Positions 22,692-33,414 of a stretch of DNA of 64,000 nt are shown here, piece after piece. Under the pieces are notes generated by a model that was not told the DNA's origin, did not search any database, and was given only the letters and a program-made list of their open reading frames with translations. The DNA is from Panorpa germanica (lineage: Eukaryota > Arthropoda > Insecta > Mecoptera > Panorpidae), in contig CAVMBN010000233.1 in NCBI GenBank assembly GCA_963678705.1, positions 1 through 64,000 on the forward strand. Direction: 5' to 3'. The stretch's first letter is position 1; every line of letters begins with the position of its first letter. Position numbers and translations under genes: made by a program.

Positions 22692-25600
22692 ACCAAAGAG
22701 ACACAGTTAGTACAAGTGCAAGTTTAAAAAATATAAAAGTTATTATTAATTTTAATTTCATATTATATATAGCAGCACTTGTGTAAACAAATGTGCATGT
22801 TATAATAAAAAAAACTATTTAATAACTTTTAACCATATAATTGTATGTAAAATTGTATTTTTTTGTATAGAATGTCACGTTATCACCCACTCTTAAGCTA
22901 TTTTAAAGTAACAGAAATGTGTTATTATTTTAAAAATTTTATTTTTTTAGTTCCATCACTACAATTTTTGTGTAAAAGAGACACAGTTAGTACAACTGCA
23001 AGTTTAAAAAATATAAAAGTTATTATTATTTTAATTTCATATTATATATAGCAGCACTTGTGTGAACAAATGTGCATGTTATAATAAAAAAAAAACTATT
23101 TAATAACTTTTAACCATATAATTGTATGTAAAATTGTATTTTTTTGTATAGAATGTCACGTTATCACCCACTCTTAAGCTATTTTAAAGTAACAGAAATG
23201 TGTTATTATTTTAAAAATTTTATTTTTTTAGTTCCATCATTACTATTTTTGAGAAAAAAAGACACAGTTAGTACAACTGAAAGTTTAAAAAATATAAAAG
23301 TTTTATATTAATTTTAATTTCATATTATATATAGCAGCACTTGTGTGAACAAATGTACATGTTATAATAAAAAAACAACTATTTAATAACTTTTAACCAT
23401 ATAATTGTATGTAAAATTGTATTTTTTTGTATAGAATGTCACGTTATCACCCACTCTTAAGCTATTTTAAAGTAACAGAAATGTGTTATTATTTTAAAAA
23501 TTTTATTTTTTTAGTTCCATCATTACTATTTTTGAGAAAAAAAGACACAGTTAGTACAACTGAAAGTTTAAAAAATATAAAAGTTTTATATTAATTTTAA
23601 TTTCATATTATATATAGCAGCACTTGTGTGAACAAATGTACATGTTATAATAAAAAAAAAACTATTTAATAACTCTTAACCATATAATTGTATGTAAAAA
23701 TGTATTTTTTTGTATAAAATGTCACGTTATCACCCACTCTTAAACTATTTTAAAGTAACAGAAATGTGTTATTATTTTAAAAATTATATTTTTTTAGTTT
23801 TATCATTACTATTTTTGAGTAAAAGAGACACAGTTAGTACAACTGCAAGTTTAAAAAATATAAAAGTTATTATTAATTTTAATTTCATATTATATATAGC
23901 AGCACTTGTGTGAACAAAAGTGCATGTTATAATAAAAAAAAAACTATTTAATAACTTTTACCCATATAATTGTATGTAAAAATGTATTTTTTTGTATAGA
24001 ATGTCACGTTATCACCCACTCTTAAGCTATTTTAAAGTAACAGAAATGTGTTATTATTTTAAAAATTCTATTTTTTTAGTTCCATCATTACTATTTTCAA
24101 GTAAAAAAGACACAGTAAGTACAACTGCAAGTTTAAAAAATATAAAAGTTACTATTAATTTTAATTTCATATTATATATAGCAGCACTTGTGTGAACAAA
24201 TGTGCATGTTATAATAAAAAAAAAACTATTTAATAACTTTTAACCATATAATTGTATGTAAAAATGTATTTTTTTGTATAGAATGTCACGTTATCACCCA
24301 CTCTTAAGCTATTTTAAAGTAACAGAAATGTGTAATTATTTTAAAAATTTTATTTTTTTAGTTTTATCACTACAATTTTTGTGTAAAAGAGAAACAGTTA
24401 GTACAACTGCAAGTTTAAACAATATAAAAGTTATTATTAATTTTAATTTCATATTATATATAGCAGCACTTGTGTGAACAAATGTGTATGTTATAATAAA
24501 AAAAAAATATTTAATAACTTTTAACCAAATAATTGTATTTAAAAATGTATTTTTTTGTATAGAATGTCACGTTATCTTCCACTCTTAAGCTATTTTAAAG
24601 TAACAGAAATGTGTTATTATTTTAAAAATATTATTTTTTTAGTTCCATCATTACTATTTTTGAGTAAAAAAGACACAGTTAGTACAACTGCAAGTTTGAA
24701 AAATACAAAAGTTATTATTAATTTTAATTTCATATTATATATAGCAGCACTTGTGTGAACAAATGTGCATGTTATAATAAAAAAAAAACTATTTAATAAC
24801 TTTTACCCATATAATTGTATGTAAAAATGTATTTTTTTGTATAGAATGTCACGTTATCACCCACTCTTAAGCTATTTTAAAGTAACAGAAATGTGTTATT
24901 ATTTTAAAAATTTTATTTTTTTAGTTCAATTATTACTATTTTTAAGTAAAAAAGACACAGTTAGTACAACTGCAAGTTTAAAAAATATAAAAGTTATTAT
25001 TAATTTTAATTTCATATTATATATAGCAGCACTTGTGTGAACAAATGTGCATGTTATAATAAAAAAAAAACAATTTAATAACTTTTAACCATATAATTGT
25101 ATGTAAAAATGTATTTTTTTGTATAGAATGTCACGTTATCACCCACTCTTAAGCTATTTTAAAGTAACAGAAATGTGTAATTATTTTAAAAATTTTATTT
25201 TTTTAGTTCCATCATTACTATTTTTGTGTAAAAGAGACACAGTTAGTACAACTGCAAGTTTAAACAATATAAAAGTTATTATTAATTTTAATTTCATATT
25301 ATATATAGCAGCACTTGTGTGAACAAATGTGCATGTTATAATAAAAAAAAAAACTATTTAATAACTTTTAACCATATATTTGTATTAAAAATGTATTTTT
25401 TTGTATAGAATGTCACGTTATCACCCACTCTTAAGCTATTTTAAAGTAACAGAAATGTGTTATTATTTTAAAAATTTTATTTTTTTAGTTCCATCACTAC
25501 AATTTTTGTGTAAAAGAGAAACAGTTAGTACAACTGCAAATTTAAAAAATATAAAAGTTATTATTAATTTTAATTTCATATTATATATAGCAGCACTTGT

Positions 25601-26529
25601 GTGAACAAATGTGCATGTTATAATAAAAAAAAAACTATTAAATAACTTTTAACCATATAATTTTATGTAAAAATGTATTTTTTTGTATAGAATGTCACGT
25701 TATCACCCACTCTTAAGCTATTTTAAAGTAACAGAAATGTGTTATTATTTTAAAAATTTTATTTTTTAAGTTCCATCACTACAATTTTTGTGTAAAAGAA
25801 ACACAGTTAGTACAACTGCAAGTTTAAACAATATAAAAGCTATTATGAATTTTAATTTCATATTATATATACCAGCACTTGTGTGAACAAATGTGTATGT
25901 TATAATAAAAAAAAAATATTTATTAACTTTTAACCATATAGTTGTATTTAAAAATGTATTTTTTTGTATAGAATGTCACGTTATCTTCCACTCTTAAGCT
26001 ATTTTAAAGTAACAGAAATTTGTTATTATTTTAAAAATTTTATTTTTTTAGTTCCATCATTACTATTTTTGAGTAAAAAAGACACAGTTAGTACAACTGC
26101 AAGTTTAAAAAATACAAAAGTTATTATTAATTTTAATTTCATATTATATATAGCAGCACTTGTGTGAACAAATGTGCATGTTATAATAAAAAAAAAACTA
26201 TTTAATAACTTTTAACCATATAATTGTATGTTAAAATGTATTTTTTTGTATAGAATGTCACGTTATCTTCCACTCTTAAGCTATTTTAAAGTAACAGAAA
26301 TGTGTTATTATTTTAAAAATTTTATTTTTTTAGTTCTATCACTACAATTTTTGTGTAGAAGAGACACAGTTAGTACAACTGCAAGTTTAAAAAATATAAA
26401 AGTTATGATTAATTTTAATTTCATATTATATATAGCAGCACTTGTGTGAACAAATGTGCATGTTATAATAAAAAAAAAACTATTTAATAACTTTTAACCA
26501 TATAATTGTATGTAAAAATGTATTTTTTT
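22692..26529 (+). repeat. 281-bp satellite array II
   Basis: About 13.6 copies of the same monomer as array I, in the same orientation. The coded variant GTTAGTACAACTGCAAGTTT prevails here; the GTTGGTACAACTGCAAGTAC variant common in array I is absent. Two neighbouring monomers (about 23115-23395 and 23397-23677) are near-identical and share GAGAAAAAAAGAC and AAGTTTTATATTAATT. A five-monomer spacing (~1409 bp) links variants at 24555 and 25964. About nine copies keep the 64-codon frame. It ends at TATTTTTTTG, where the Polinton begins. Confidence 0.95.
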
Positions 26530-26907
26530 GCCATGTATAGGATGTATTGCTATTGGTTTAGAAGATGATGACCTCATTACAGACTTTATCTCTAGGTACA
26601 GTCTCTTTAATATCCTAGGATATGAGTGAGAAAGCAGAAATTTGAAAGAGTGAGATAGCGATATTATGCCATGTATAGGATGTATTGCTATTGGTTTAGA
26701 AGATGATGACCTCATTACAGACTTTATCTCTAGGTACAGTCTCTTTAATATCCTAGGATATGAGTGAGAAAGCAGTAATATGAAAGAGTGAGATAGCGAT
26801 AATAAGTATTACGTGTGTGTTAGTATTGTTAGTATTATAGTTAGTTAGTATTATTGCATTCTTCGTCAATTTCCGGAAACCAATCGTTTATGTTCGTGTC
26901 CTGAGAT
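26530..26907 (+). repeat. Polinton left terminal inverted repeat
   Basis: Starts GCCATGTATAGGATGTATTG and contains two tandem ~138 bp units (from 26530 and from 26668), each with CTTTATCTCTAGGTACAGTC and TATCCTAGGATATGAG. Then comes GCATTCTTCGTCAATTTCCG near 26858-26877. All of this is found inverted at 46972-47387. CCTAGG within ATATCCTAGGATAT is a 14 bp perfect palindrome, so each end carries two copies of it. Confidence 0.9.
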
Positions 26908-26959
26908 ATGTGTGAGAAAGCAGTATTGTGAAAGAGTGAAATAGAAATATAAATTTTAT

Positions 26960-27370
26960 TTTTAAACAAGCGCATTCCTTGTTTATCTTATATGCACTCG
27001 TAAGACCACGAATTCACCAGAAAAAAAACAATATTTTCCAAACGTTGATAAAAGCAGTAATATGAAAGGTGTGAGAACTTTGGATATAAATTATTCTTAT
27101 GCAATTTTTTTTTGTTATGCATTTGAAGTATACATTTCATTCTATGAAAAGAAATAGGACTTTCTTGTACTCGTATAATAAAGCTTAATTTTATTTTAAA
27201 ACAAGCGCATTCCTTGTTTATCTTATATGCACTCGTAAGACCACGAATTCACCAGAAAAAAAAACAATTGATAAAAGCAGCACATGTGTTAAACTGTGTG
27301 AGAACTTTGGATATAAATTATTCTTATGCAATTTTTTTTTTGTTATGCATTTGAAGTATACATTTCATGT
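26960..27370 (+). repeat. ~230-bp tandem duplication inside the Polinton left arm
   Basis: AAGCGCATTCCTTGTTTATC and the following ~60 bp occur at about 26968 and 27202. GTGTGAGAACTTTGGATATA and the following ~70 bp occur at about 27069 and 27297. These form two copies of a ~230 bp block. No open frame of note; probably noncoding arm sequence. Confidence 0.8.
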
Positions 27371-27764
27371 TTTAGTTAAATGTAGGGGCCGGATTGGGTA
27401 TTGTTGTATTAGATTATTTATTTAAGTATACTAAAAGTTATAATATACGTACATTATATCATTGATGATTCTCAAAGCATAGTTATTTTTTTTTTTTTTT
27501 TTTTTTTTTATGTGTTGTAATAATCATAAAGTCTTATAAGTCAGACAATGGTGTTGTTTTACATATATGAGGTTATAACACCACAGTAACTGTTAAAATA
27601 GTAGGAGGATATTTTATTATACAAATTTATTAGGCAGCGGTTTGATCCATATGTATGAGGCTATATAGGTTGTGGATAATAGTAGAATCACAATTAGCTA
27701 AACCAAAAGCTCTAACTTAAGTTAAAACAAACTTTTTAAAATAAAAGTTTTAATTTTAATAAAT
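27371..27764. other. Polinton left-arm noncoding segment
   Basis: No supportable gene. It holds a run of about 27 T at 27484-27510 and then AT-rich sequence up to the insertion point of the nested retrotransposon. Without that insertion it would run straight into the promoter-like stretch at 33317. Confidence 0.6.
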
Positions 27765-27768
27765 ATAG
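27765..27768. repeat. Target-site duplication (ATAG), left copy
   Basis: ATAG immediately precedes the 5' LTR and is repeated at 33313-33316 directly after the 3' LTR. This is a 4 bp duplication, as made by several Ty3-type integrases. Confidence 0.8.
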
Positions 27769-28590
27769 TGTTGTAAGTACGCATAAGTCGTACTTATCCT
27801 TTCTATTTTTAATATAAATGTTATTTATTTTATAAGAATTATATTATGTTATCTTTAATTTTAGTATTAATATTGTAATGAATAATTGTTTAAGTTTAGC
27901 GCTTGTAAATATTGTCTCTGGTCTGTGGAGATTTATTTGTTTTAATACTGGTAACCCAGTATTGGCGTTATGAGATGTGAAATAAATCATTATAAATTAA
28001 ACTGTACGACACTCAGAAAGCCAGTCTTCTCCTGAGTCTCAACCAAGCATTACGACTTGTAACTTGTTCGTGCAATTACTCCAATTGTAACATCTAAGTA
28101 TTCAATAGTGAGCACATTTTAACTATTAATCAAATTATAACACTAGAATTACATTTTGTTTTATATCTGGCATCTTTATTAATCCAATAAAATACTATTG
28201 TAATTAAGTACGCAGATATAATATTACAACGAATTAATGATATATTTTAATAAAAGTGTTTGTATTAATAGTAATATAAAAAGATACTAATTGTTCAACC
28301 GTCGTATGTTGCAACGAGGTTACTTTAGACCGCTCAAGTATTCTCAAATTGCAACAATACACCGTCTAACAAGAATCCTGTTAATCATCTTAAAGAGACT
28401 TTATTCTTATCAACGTGAGTAATTCAAGAAGGTGGATGATCGTCAAACTGAAGAATCTACTTCCAGAAACTAGCAACACTGCGTGATGTATTAGCAAGCT
28501 GAGTAATCTCCTTCTAGAACGACAATCCGACCTCTTTTTACAACATTGATGTCAGGTGTAACATCCGCCCTTCGAATCTTACTCACAACA
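27769..28590 (+). repeat. 5' LTR of the nested retrotransposon
   Basis: 822 bp from TGTTGTAAGTACGC to ACTCACAACA. It includes an 8 bp stem with 4 nt loop (AATACTGG-TAAC-CCAGTATT) near 27945-27965. The sequence after the LTR, TTGGTGTCAGGTGTGAGG, is the probable primer-binding region. A near copy of LTR end plus this region (ACAACATTGATGTCAGGTGT) lies inside the LTR at about 28540-28559. Confidence 0.9.
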
Positions 28591-29681
28591 TTGGTGTCAG
28601 GTGTGAGGCTCGAAGAGATATTCCTACACATAAATATCCAAGAGGTACGCCCAAAAAATTTTTTTTCTATATTCTACACCTGGATGCAGATCAATTAATC
28701 TGGATACCACTACGCCGATCGATTATTTCCAAAATTGCTGAAAAGTACGAGCTAGAACGTCATTTCATCTGTGTTTCACATAATTTTCTACAAGTCCGGT
28801 GGATGCAAAACTACAGCCCGCCGAACCTAAAAAAAGAAATCTTTTGCCGCCCCGGGAATGGATGGATGCTTCTAGAACACTTGGAATAATCTAAATCGAT
28901 GTTGGTCGCGTTCAGAATTCCGCACACAGCTGTGTATAGATCATAATCACTGATAAGAAAATCTTTAAGTATAATAGAACAGTATTTTTTTTTTTGTATA
29001 TAATTATTACTATAAATTGATAATTGTATTTTTTTAGATAGCAACGTTATTAATGAAGCTACCATTTTTTTTAGTATTATATTCAGTACTTTTGAATATT
29101 TGCTATAATCCAAGTATTTTTATTAGCATCATTATTAACGTGGTTATAATTTTTTTTAGTATTATATTCAATACTTTTGAATATTTGCTATAACCTAACT
29201 TTTTTGTAGCATCATTGTTTGTCATTGAAGCTATTAATTTTTTTAGTATTATATTCAGTACTTTTGAATATTTGCTATAACCTAACTTTTTTTGTAGCAT
29301 CATTGTTTGTCATTGAAGCTATTAATTTTTTAGTATTATATCCAATACTTTTGCATATTTACTATAATATTTTTTTATATAATTGTTTCCACAATTATAC
29401 TAATTGATGTTTAATATTTTTTTAGAACCACATTTTTTTTGAACGAGAGGGAATTTTGAAAAGGAAAAGCAAAGAGCTGAAGCAGTTAGATAGCAGTCTG
29501 TTCAATCAGAGAGACTACCTTTCTGTTACAACTGCAACGTCTGAGCCCCATCGGAAATTTCCTGTGAGTTACTGTTTTCGCTAACAATTTTTCCTTGTCA
29601 GAATCCTATTTTTCGGAGAGTCGTTTATTGGTACAAAATAATCTTTAGTCTGTATATTATATATAACTTTAATTAAGTACT
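28591..29681 (+). other. Leader of the nested retrotransposon
   Basis: Noncoding. It has a likely primer-binding region at the start, a patch near 28800-28870 and a four-copy minisatellite at about 29030-29390. The gag start codon is at 29682. Short open frames here are repeat artefacts. Confidence 0.7.
29030..29390 (+). repeat. ~86-bp minisatellite, four copies, in the leader
   Basis: TTAGTATTATATTCAGTACT and TTTGAATATTTGCTATAA recur with unit starts at about 29071, 29156, 29243 and 29330 (spacing 85-87 bp). Confidence 0.85.
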
Positions 29682-32255
29682 ATGGCACCGAGCGTTCATT
29701 CCCTCACATTAGTTGAGAATACAATCAATCTAATCAATGAGTTTTCAAAAAATCTAGAAGTCCAATCAACATCTTTAACGATAGTTGAATTAAAAATCAA
29801 AAACTTAGACAAAGCTTGGGTTAAATATAGTAGTATCGTAGAAGCACTGCTTCCATCTCTAAAAAATGAAGAAGCTACGGCTATCGTTAGTAAGTCTATG
29901 GAAGTTGAAAGTATTTATGACGACACCCTTATTTACTTGTTGAATTATAAGCAAACATTTGAGAATGATACACATATTGTGGATGACTCAAAAAGCATAG
30001 ATTCAATAAGAAATTTAAACTTAAGTCCAATGCAACTAACCGTTTTTGATGGAGAATACACTAATTGGCAAAGTTTCATGGAATTATTTACAAATTTAAT
30101 TCGTAATAACAGTAAATTATCAAGCATTGAAAAAATGCACTATTTAAAATTAAATTTGACAGGAGAACCACTCAAACTCATAAAGAATTATCCTTTAACA
30201 AACGAAAATTACGAAATTGTTTGGAACATCCTTTGTAAACGTTATGATAACAAGGTAGCACTTATTGAAACCTGTTTAAACAATTTAATAAACTACAATG
30301 TTATACGTTTAGAATCAGAAACTAATATTAAAAAATTTTTAGATGAAATTAATGAATCGATTAGAGCTCTAACCGAGTTAGGAATATATTCTAATCATTC
30401 AGATTTTATTTTTATACACATTTTAAAGACCAAGTTAGATTTTAAAACATTAAAGGAATGGGAAAACAGAAATACTTCTGAATTACCAACCCTAAATGAT
30501 TTTACGAATTTTCTTGAAACACGGTGGCGCACTCTAGAAAGAAGAAGGCATGTTGAAGTTAAAACAGATATAAGTCATTCTATTTCTAGTAGTGAACCAG
30601 TTTCAAGTGAACAATTTGCTAACGAAGTCGAAACAAAATTTAAAACTTTTTTTTGTAACCATTGTAAAAAAAATGGTCATTTAGAGAAATATTGTTTTAT
30701 CAAGAAGGAAAATGCGGATACGGTAAACCCTGTCGCGCAAATTAATATTTGTAGGAGAGCTACGGTAATTTCAAAACCTTCTGTTTATTGTAAAAGATCG
30801 AGACATCTTGAATCTGATGGTCCTCAAGTATCTTTTACTAAAAATACAAAACAAAATTCACGTTCTTTTTATAATCACCATTTACGTAAATTTAATAGTT
30901 TAAATAAAAATATTGAGATTAAAGAAATACAAAATACTAATGATATAACAAATTTTAACTGTAACAATAAAAATATTAATGTCAAGCAAACAGCTGACAC
31001 TGTTCAATTCAGAATAGTCGCAGCCAAAGCAAAGACTGTATCATTTTTATTGGATACTGGTTCTCAAATTTCTTTAATTAAACAAAATATTTTAAAAAAT
31101 AATATCAAAATAGATAGTACATCTAAAGTTTTGTTAAAGGGAATTTCTGAAGGCACGCCTTATACTTTAGGTTCACTGAAAACTTCTATAATTTTAGATA
31201 GTCATAAGTCGAAACATACTTTACAGGTTGTGTCAGAGGATTTCCCCATTAAGCATGATGGAATTATAGGATTAGATATTTTACGTACATTTAAAGCAGT
31301 AATTATTTTGGAAACAAACAGCGTACAATTCTCACAACATGGCAAAATATTTAAGCTACCATTAATAAACATAAACAGTATTATCGTACCAGCACGTACT
31401 AGGAAATTAATTCCTATGTCGGGTTCTACGGTAGGAGTATGTGTAGCCAGAGAATTGCTACCTGAAGTTTTTTTAGCCAACGCATTAATTAATCCTGTCA
31501 ATAATATTTTTTATATATCTATAACTAATTCCTCAGCGAAAGATGTAATACTTGACAATTTTAAACCAGATATTATTCCAATAAATAAATTTAATTTTTA
31601 CCATTTTTTGAAAAGAAATCCTAACGATCCTAAAAGATCCTTACGACATCTTTTATTTAATAATATAGATTTTTCAAATGTTAATTCAAAATACTTAACA
31701 GATTTAATGGAAATCTGTATTAATTTTAATAACATATTTTTTTTCCCGGTAGATAAGTTATCTTGTGTGAGTGCACTGAGTAACTCACCTAACCCTGTAA
31801 ACATTAAGCCGCATAGATTATCTCATGCGCATAAAGAAATTGTTGAGAAGCATATTCAAGAACTGTTGGCTAACAACATTATTGAAAAATGCGACTCACA
31901 GTTTAATGCACCTCTGTTAATGGTACCTAAAAAAGCAGATGCGTCGAGGAACAAACAATTTTGCGTTGTAATCGATTATCGTAAACTTAATGAGCAGACG
32001 ACAAGTGATGTTTATCCTTTGCCCCTCGTACTTGACATACTAGACCAACTTAGTGGTGCAAAATATTCTCCTACGATTGATTTAGCTACAAATAAATTTA
32101 CTAGTAATAAACCAAAATTTAAACTAAATTTTGATAAAAGGGTCAATTCTTTTTTTTCACCTAGAAAGTATACGGTAGTTAATAGGAATAGATTAAAGAG
32201 ATTTTGTACCAATCAACAAAACCTTGACGTGTTAGATGGATTTTGTCAGGGATGA
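29682..32255 (+). CDS. Gag-protease-RT(N-term) polyprotein of the nested retrotransposon, truncated
   Basis: 857 codons from the first ATG after the leader. Residues ~100-290 match the DUF1759-type gag pattern (F.GEY.NW..F...F, EKMHYLKLNL.GEPL, RYDN). A CCHC zinc knuckle follows (CNHCKKNGHLEKYC, about residues 325-338). An aspartic protease has LLDTGSQISLI (about 457-467) and IIGLDIL. Then the start of a Ty3-type reverse transcriptase: a KPHRLSHAHKE pre-RT segment, APLLMVPKK, VIDYRKLNEQT and YPLPLVLDILDQLSGA. Right after the first catalytic block (TIDLA) the frame enters unrelated sequence and ends about 50 codons later. Palm YxDD box, RNase H and integrase are missing. A DUF1759-type gag is best known from BEL/Pao, so its pairing with a Ty3-type reverse transcriptase is worth noting. 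It could supply gag and protease but no cDNA synthesis. Confidence 0.85.
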   Translation: MAPSVHSLTLVENTINLINEFSKNLEVQSTSLTIVELKIKNLDKAWVKYSSIVEALLPSLKNEEATAIVSKSMEVESIYDDTLIYLLNYKQTFENDTHIVDDSKSIDSIRNLNLSPMQLTVFDGEYTNWQSFMELFTNLIRNNSKLSSIEKMHYLKLNLTGEPLKLIKNYPLTNENYEIVWNILCKRYDNKVALIETCLNNLINYNVIRLESETNIKKFLDEINESIRALTELGIYSNHSDFIFIHILKTKLDFKTLKEWENRNTSELPTLNDFTNFLETRWRTLERRRHVEVKTDISHSISSSEPVSSEQFANEVETKFKTFFCNHCKKNGHLEKYCFIKKENADTVNPVAQINICRRATVISKPSVYCKRSRHLESDGPQVSFTKNTKQNSRSFYNHHLRKFNSLNKNIEIKEIQNTNDITNFNCNNKNINVKQTADTVQFRIVAAKAKTVSFLLDTGSQISLIKQNILKNNIKIDSTSKVLLKGISEGTPYTLGSLKTSIILDSHKSKHTLQVVSEDFPIKHDGIIGLDILRTFKAVIILETNSVQFSQHGKIFKLPLININSIIVPARTRKLIPMSGSTVGVCVARELLPEVFLANALINPVNNIFYISITNSSAKDVILDNFKPDIIPINKFNFYHFLKRNPNDPKRSLRHLLFNNIDFSNVNSKYLTDLMEICINFNNIFFFPVDKLSCVSALSNSPNPVNIKPHRLSHAHKEIVEKHIQELLANNIIEKCDSQFNAPLLMVPKKADASRNKQFCVVIDYRKLNEQTTSDVYPLPLVLDILDQLSGAKYSPTIDLATNKFTSNKPKFKLNFDKRVNSFFSPRKYTVVNRNRLKRFCTNQQNLDVLDGFCQG

Positions 32256-32495
32256 TTGTTTTGTGAAGCAGTGTCAACTCTTTACGATGGGATCAGAATC
32301 GTTGTCGACACTTTGCTTCTCTTTTTGTTTTTTTTCCAGAATTGTAACTCGTATATTTTGTTTTTATACGTGTCCCTTTTTTTTGGAAGGGGGTGTTGTG
32401 ATAGTACGATATCGTCCTATCTTCCTTTTTCTTTTTTCTTGGAAAGAAACGCATATGTTTTGTTTAATATGCGTTCCTTTTTTAGGGTTGAAGGG
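32256..32495 (+). other. 3' noncoding part of the nested retrotransposon
   Basis: T-rich sequence between the polyprotein stop and the 3' LTR; overlapping frames of 85-102 codons here are low-complexity and not supported as genes. It ends with the purine-rich GGGTTGAAGGG next to the LTR, a candidate polypurine tract. Confidence 0.6.
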
Positions 32496-33312
32496 TGTTG
32501 TAAGTACGCATAAGTCGTACTTATCCTTTCTATTTTTAATATAAATGTTATTTATTTTATAAGAATTATATTATGTTATCTTTAATTTTAGTATTAATAT
32601 TGTAATGAATAATTGTTTAAGTTTAGCGCTTGTAAATATTGTCTCTGGTCTGTGGAGATTTATTTGTTTTAATACTGGTAACCCAGTATTGGCGTTATGA
32701 GATGTGAAATAAATCATTATAAATTAAACTGTACGACACTCAGAAAGCCAGTCTTCTCCTGAGTCTCAACCAAGCATTACGACTTGTAACTTGTTCGTGC
32801 AATTACTCCAATTGTAACATCTAAGTATTCAATAGTGAGCACATTTTAACTATTAATCAAATTATAACACTAGAATTACATTTTGTTTTATATCTGGCAT
32901 CTTTATTAATCCAATAAAATACTATTGTAATTAAGTACGCAGATATAATATTACAACGAATAAATGATATATTTTAATAAAAGTGTTTGTATTAATAGTA
33001 ATAAAAAGATACTAATTGTTCAACCGTCGTATGTTGCAACGAGGTTACTTTAGACCGCTCAAGTATTCTCAAATTGCAACAATACACCGTCTAACAAGAA
33101 TCCTGTTAATCATCTTAAAGAAACTTAATTCTTATCAACGTGAGTAATTCAAGAAGGTGGATGATCGTCAACTGAAGAGTCTACTTCCAGAAACTAGCAT
33201 CCCTGCGGAATGTATTAGCAAGCTGAGTAATCTCCTTCTAGAACGACAATCCGACCTCTTTTTACAACATTGATGTCAGGTGTAACATCCGCCCTCGAAT
33301 CTACTTACAACA
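32496..33312 (+). repeat. 3' LTR of the nested retrotransposon
   Basis: 817 bp, collinear with the 5' LTR throughout and ending CTACTTACAACA. The ATAG target duplication follows at 33313-33316. Confidence 0.9.
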
Positions 33313-33316
33313 ATAG

Positions 33317-33414
33317 TATAGGGAGGGGATTAGAGTATATAAGCTGTAGATATTTTATATTTTCTTCAGTTACAAATAAATATTTTAACAAGTTTAACAA
33401 AACATTTTATAAAA
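33317..33414 (+). promoter_or_regulatory. Probable promoter of the first rightward Polinton gene
   Basis: GAGTATATAAGCTG at about 33333-33346 is a good TATA box about 75 bp upstream of the ATG at 33415, preceded by the purine stretch GGGAGGGG. The nested retrotransposon inserted only ~20 bp upstream of this box, so the gene could now be driven partly by the LTR. Confidence 0.5.

Larger units (their letters stand above)
27769..33312 (+). mobile_element. LTR retrotransposon nested in the Polinton (Ty3-type RT, DUF1759-type gag, truncated)
   Basis: 5544 bp with LTRs 27769-28590 and 32496-33312. The ends are inverted: TGTTGTAAGTA at the left and TACTTACAACA at the right. It has a 4 bp target duplication ATAG. 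Its single long frame (29682-32255) holds gag with a zinc knuckle, an aspartic protease and only the beginning of reverse transcriptase, so it is non-autonomous. The LTRs differ at roughly a dozen positions plus small indels, so insertion is not very recent. It lies between the Polinton left arm and its first rightward gene, about 100 bp upstream of that start codon. Confidence 0.93.

Noticed and set aside
26494..26715. 73-codon antisense frame at the Polinton end, mirrored at 47202-47498
   Set aside because: It lies in the duplicated terminal inverted repeat and owes its repeated peptide to that duplication.
27484..27510. Poly(T) run as the poly(A) tail of a LINE or SINE insertion
   Set aside because: No target duplication or element body could be recognised on either side, so it is left as a homopolymer tract.
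28811..29407. Several frames in the nested element leader
   Set aside because: They consist of the translated ~86 bp minisatellite and flanking leader, with no domain.
32236..32544. Overlapping 102- and 85-codon frames as a possible envelope gene
   Set aside because: They are T-rich low-complexity sequence next to and inside the 3' LTR, with no envelope-like features beyond hydrophobicity.
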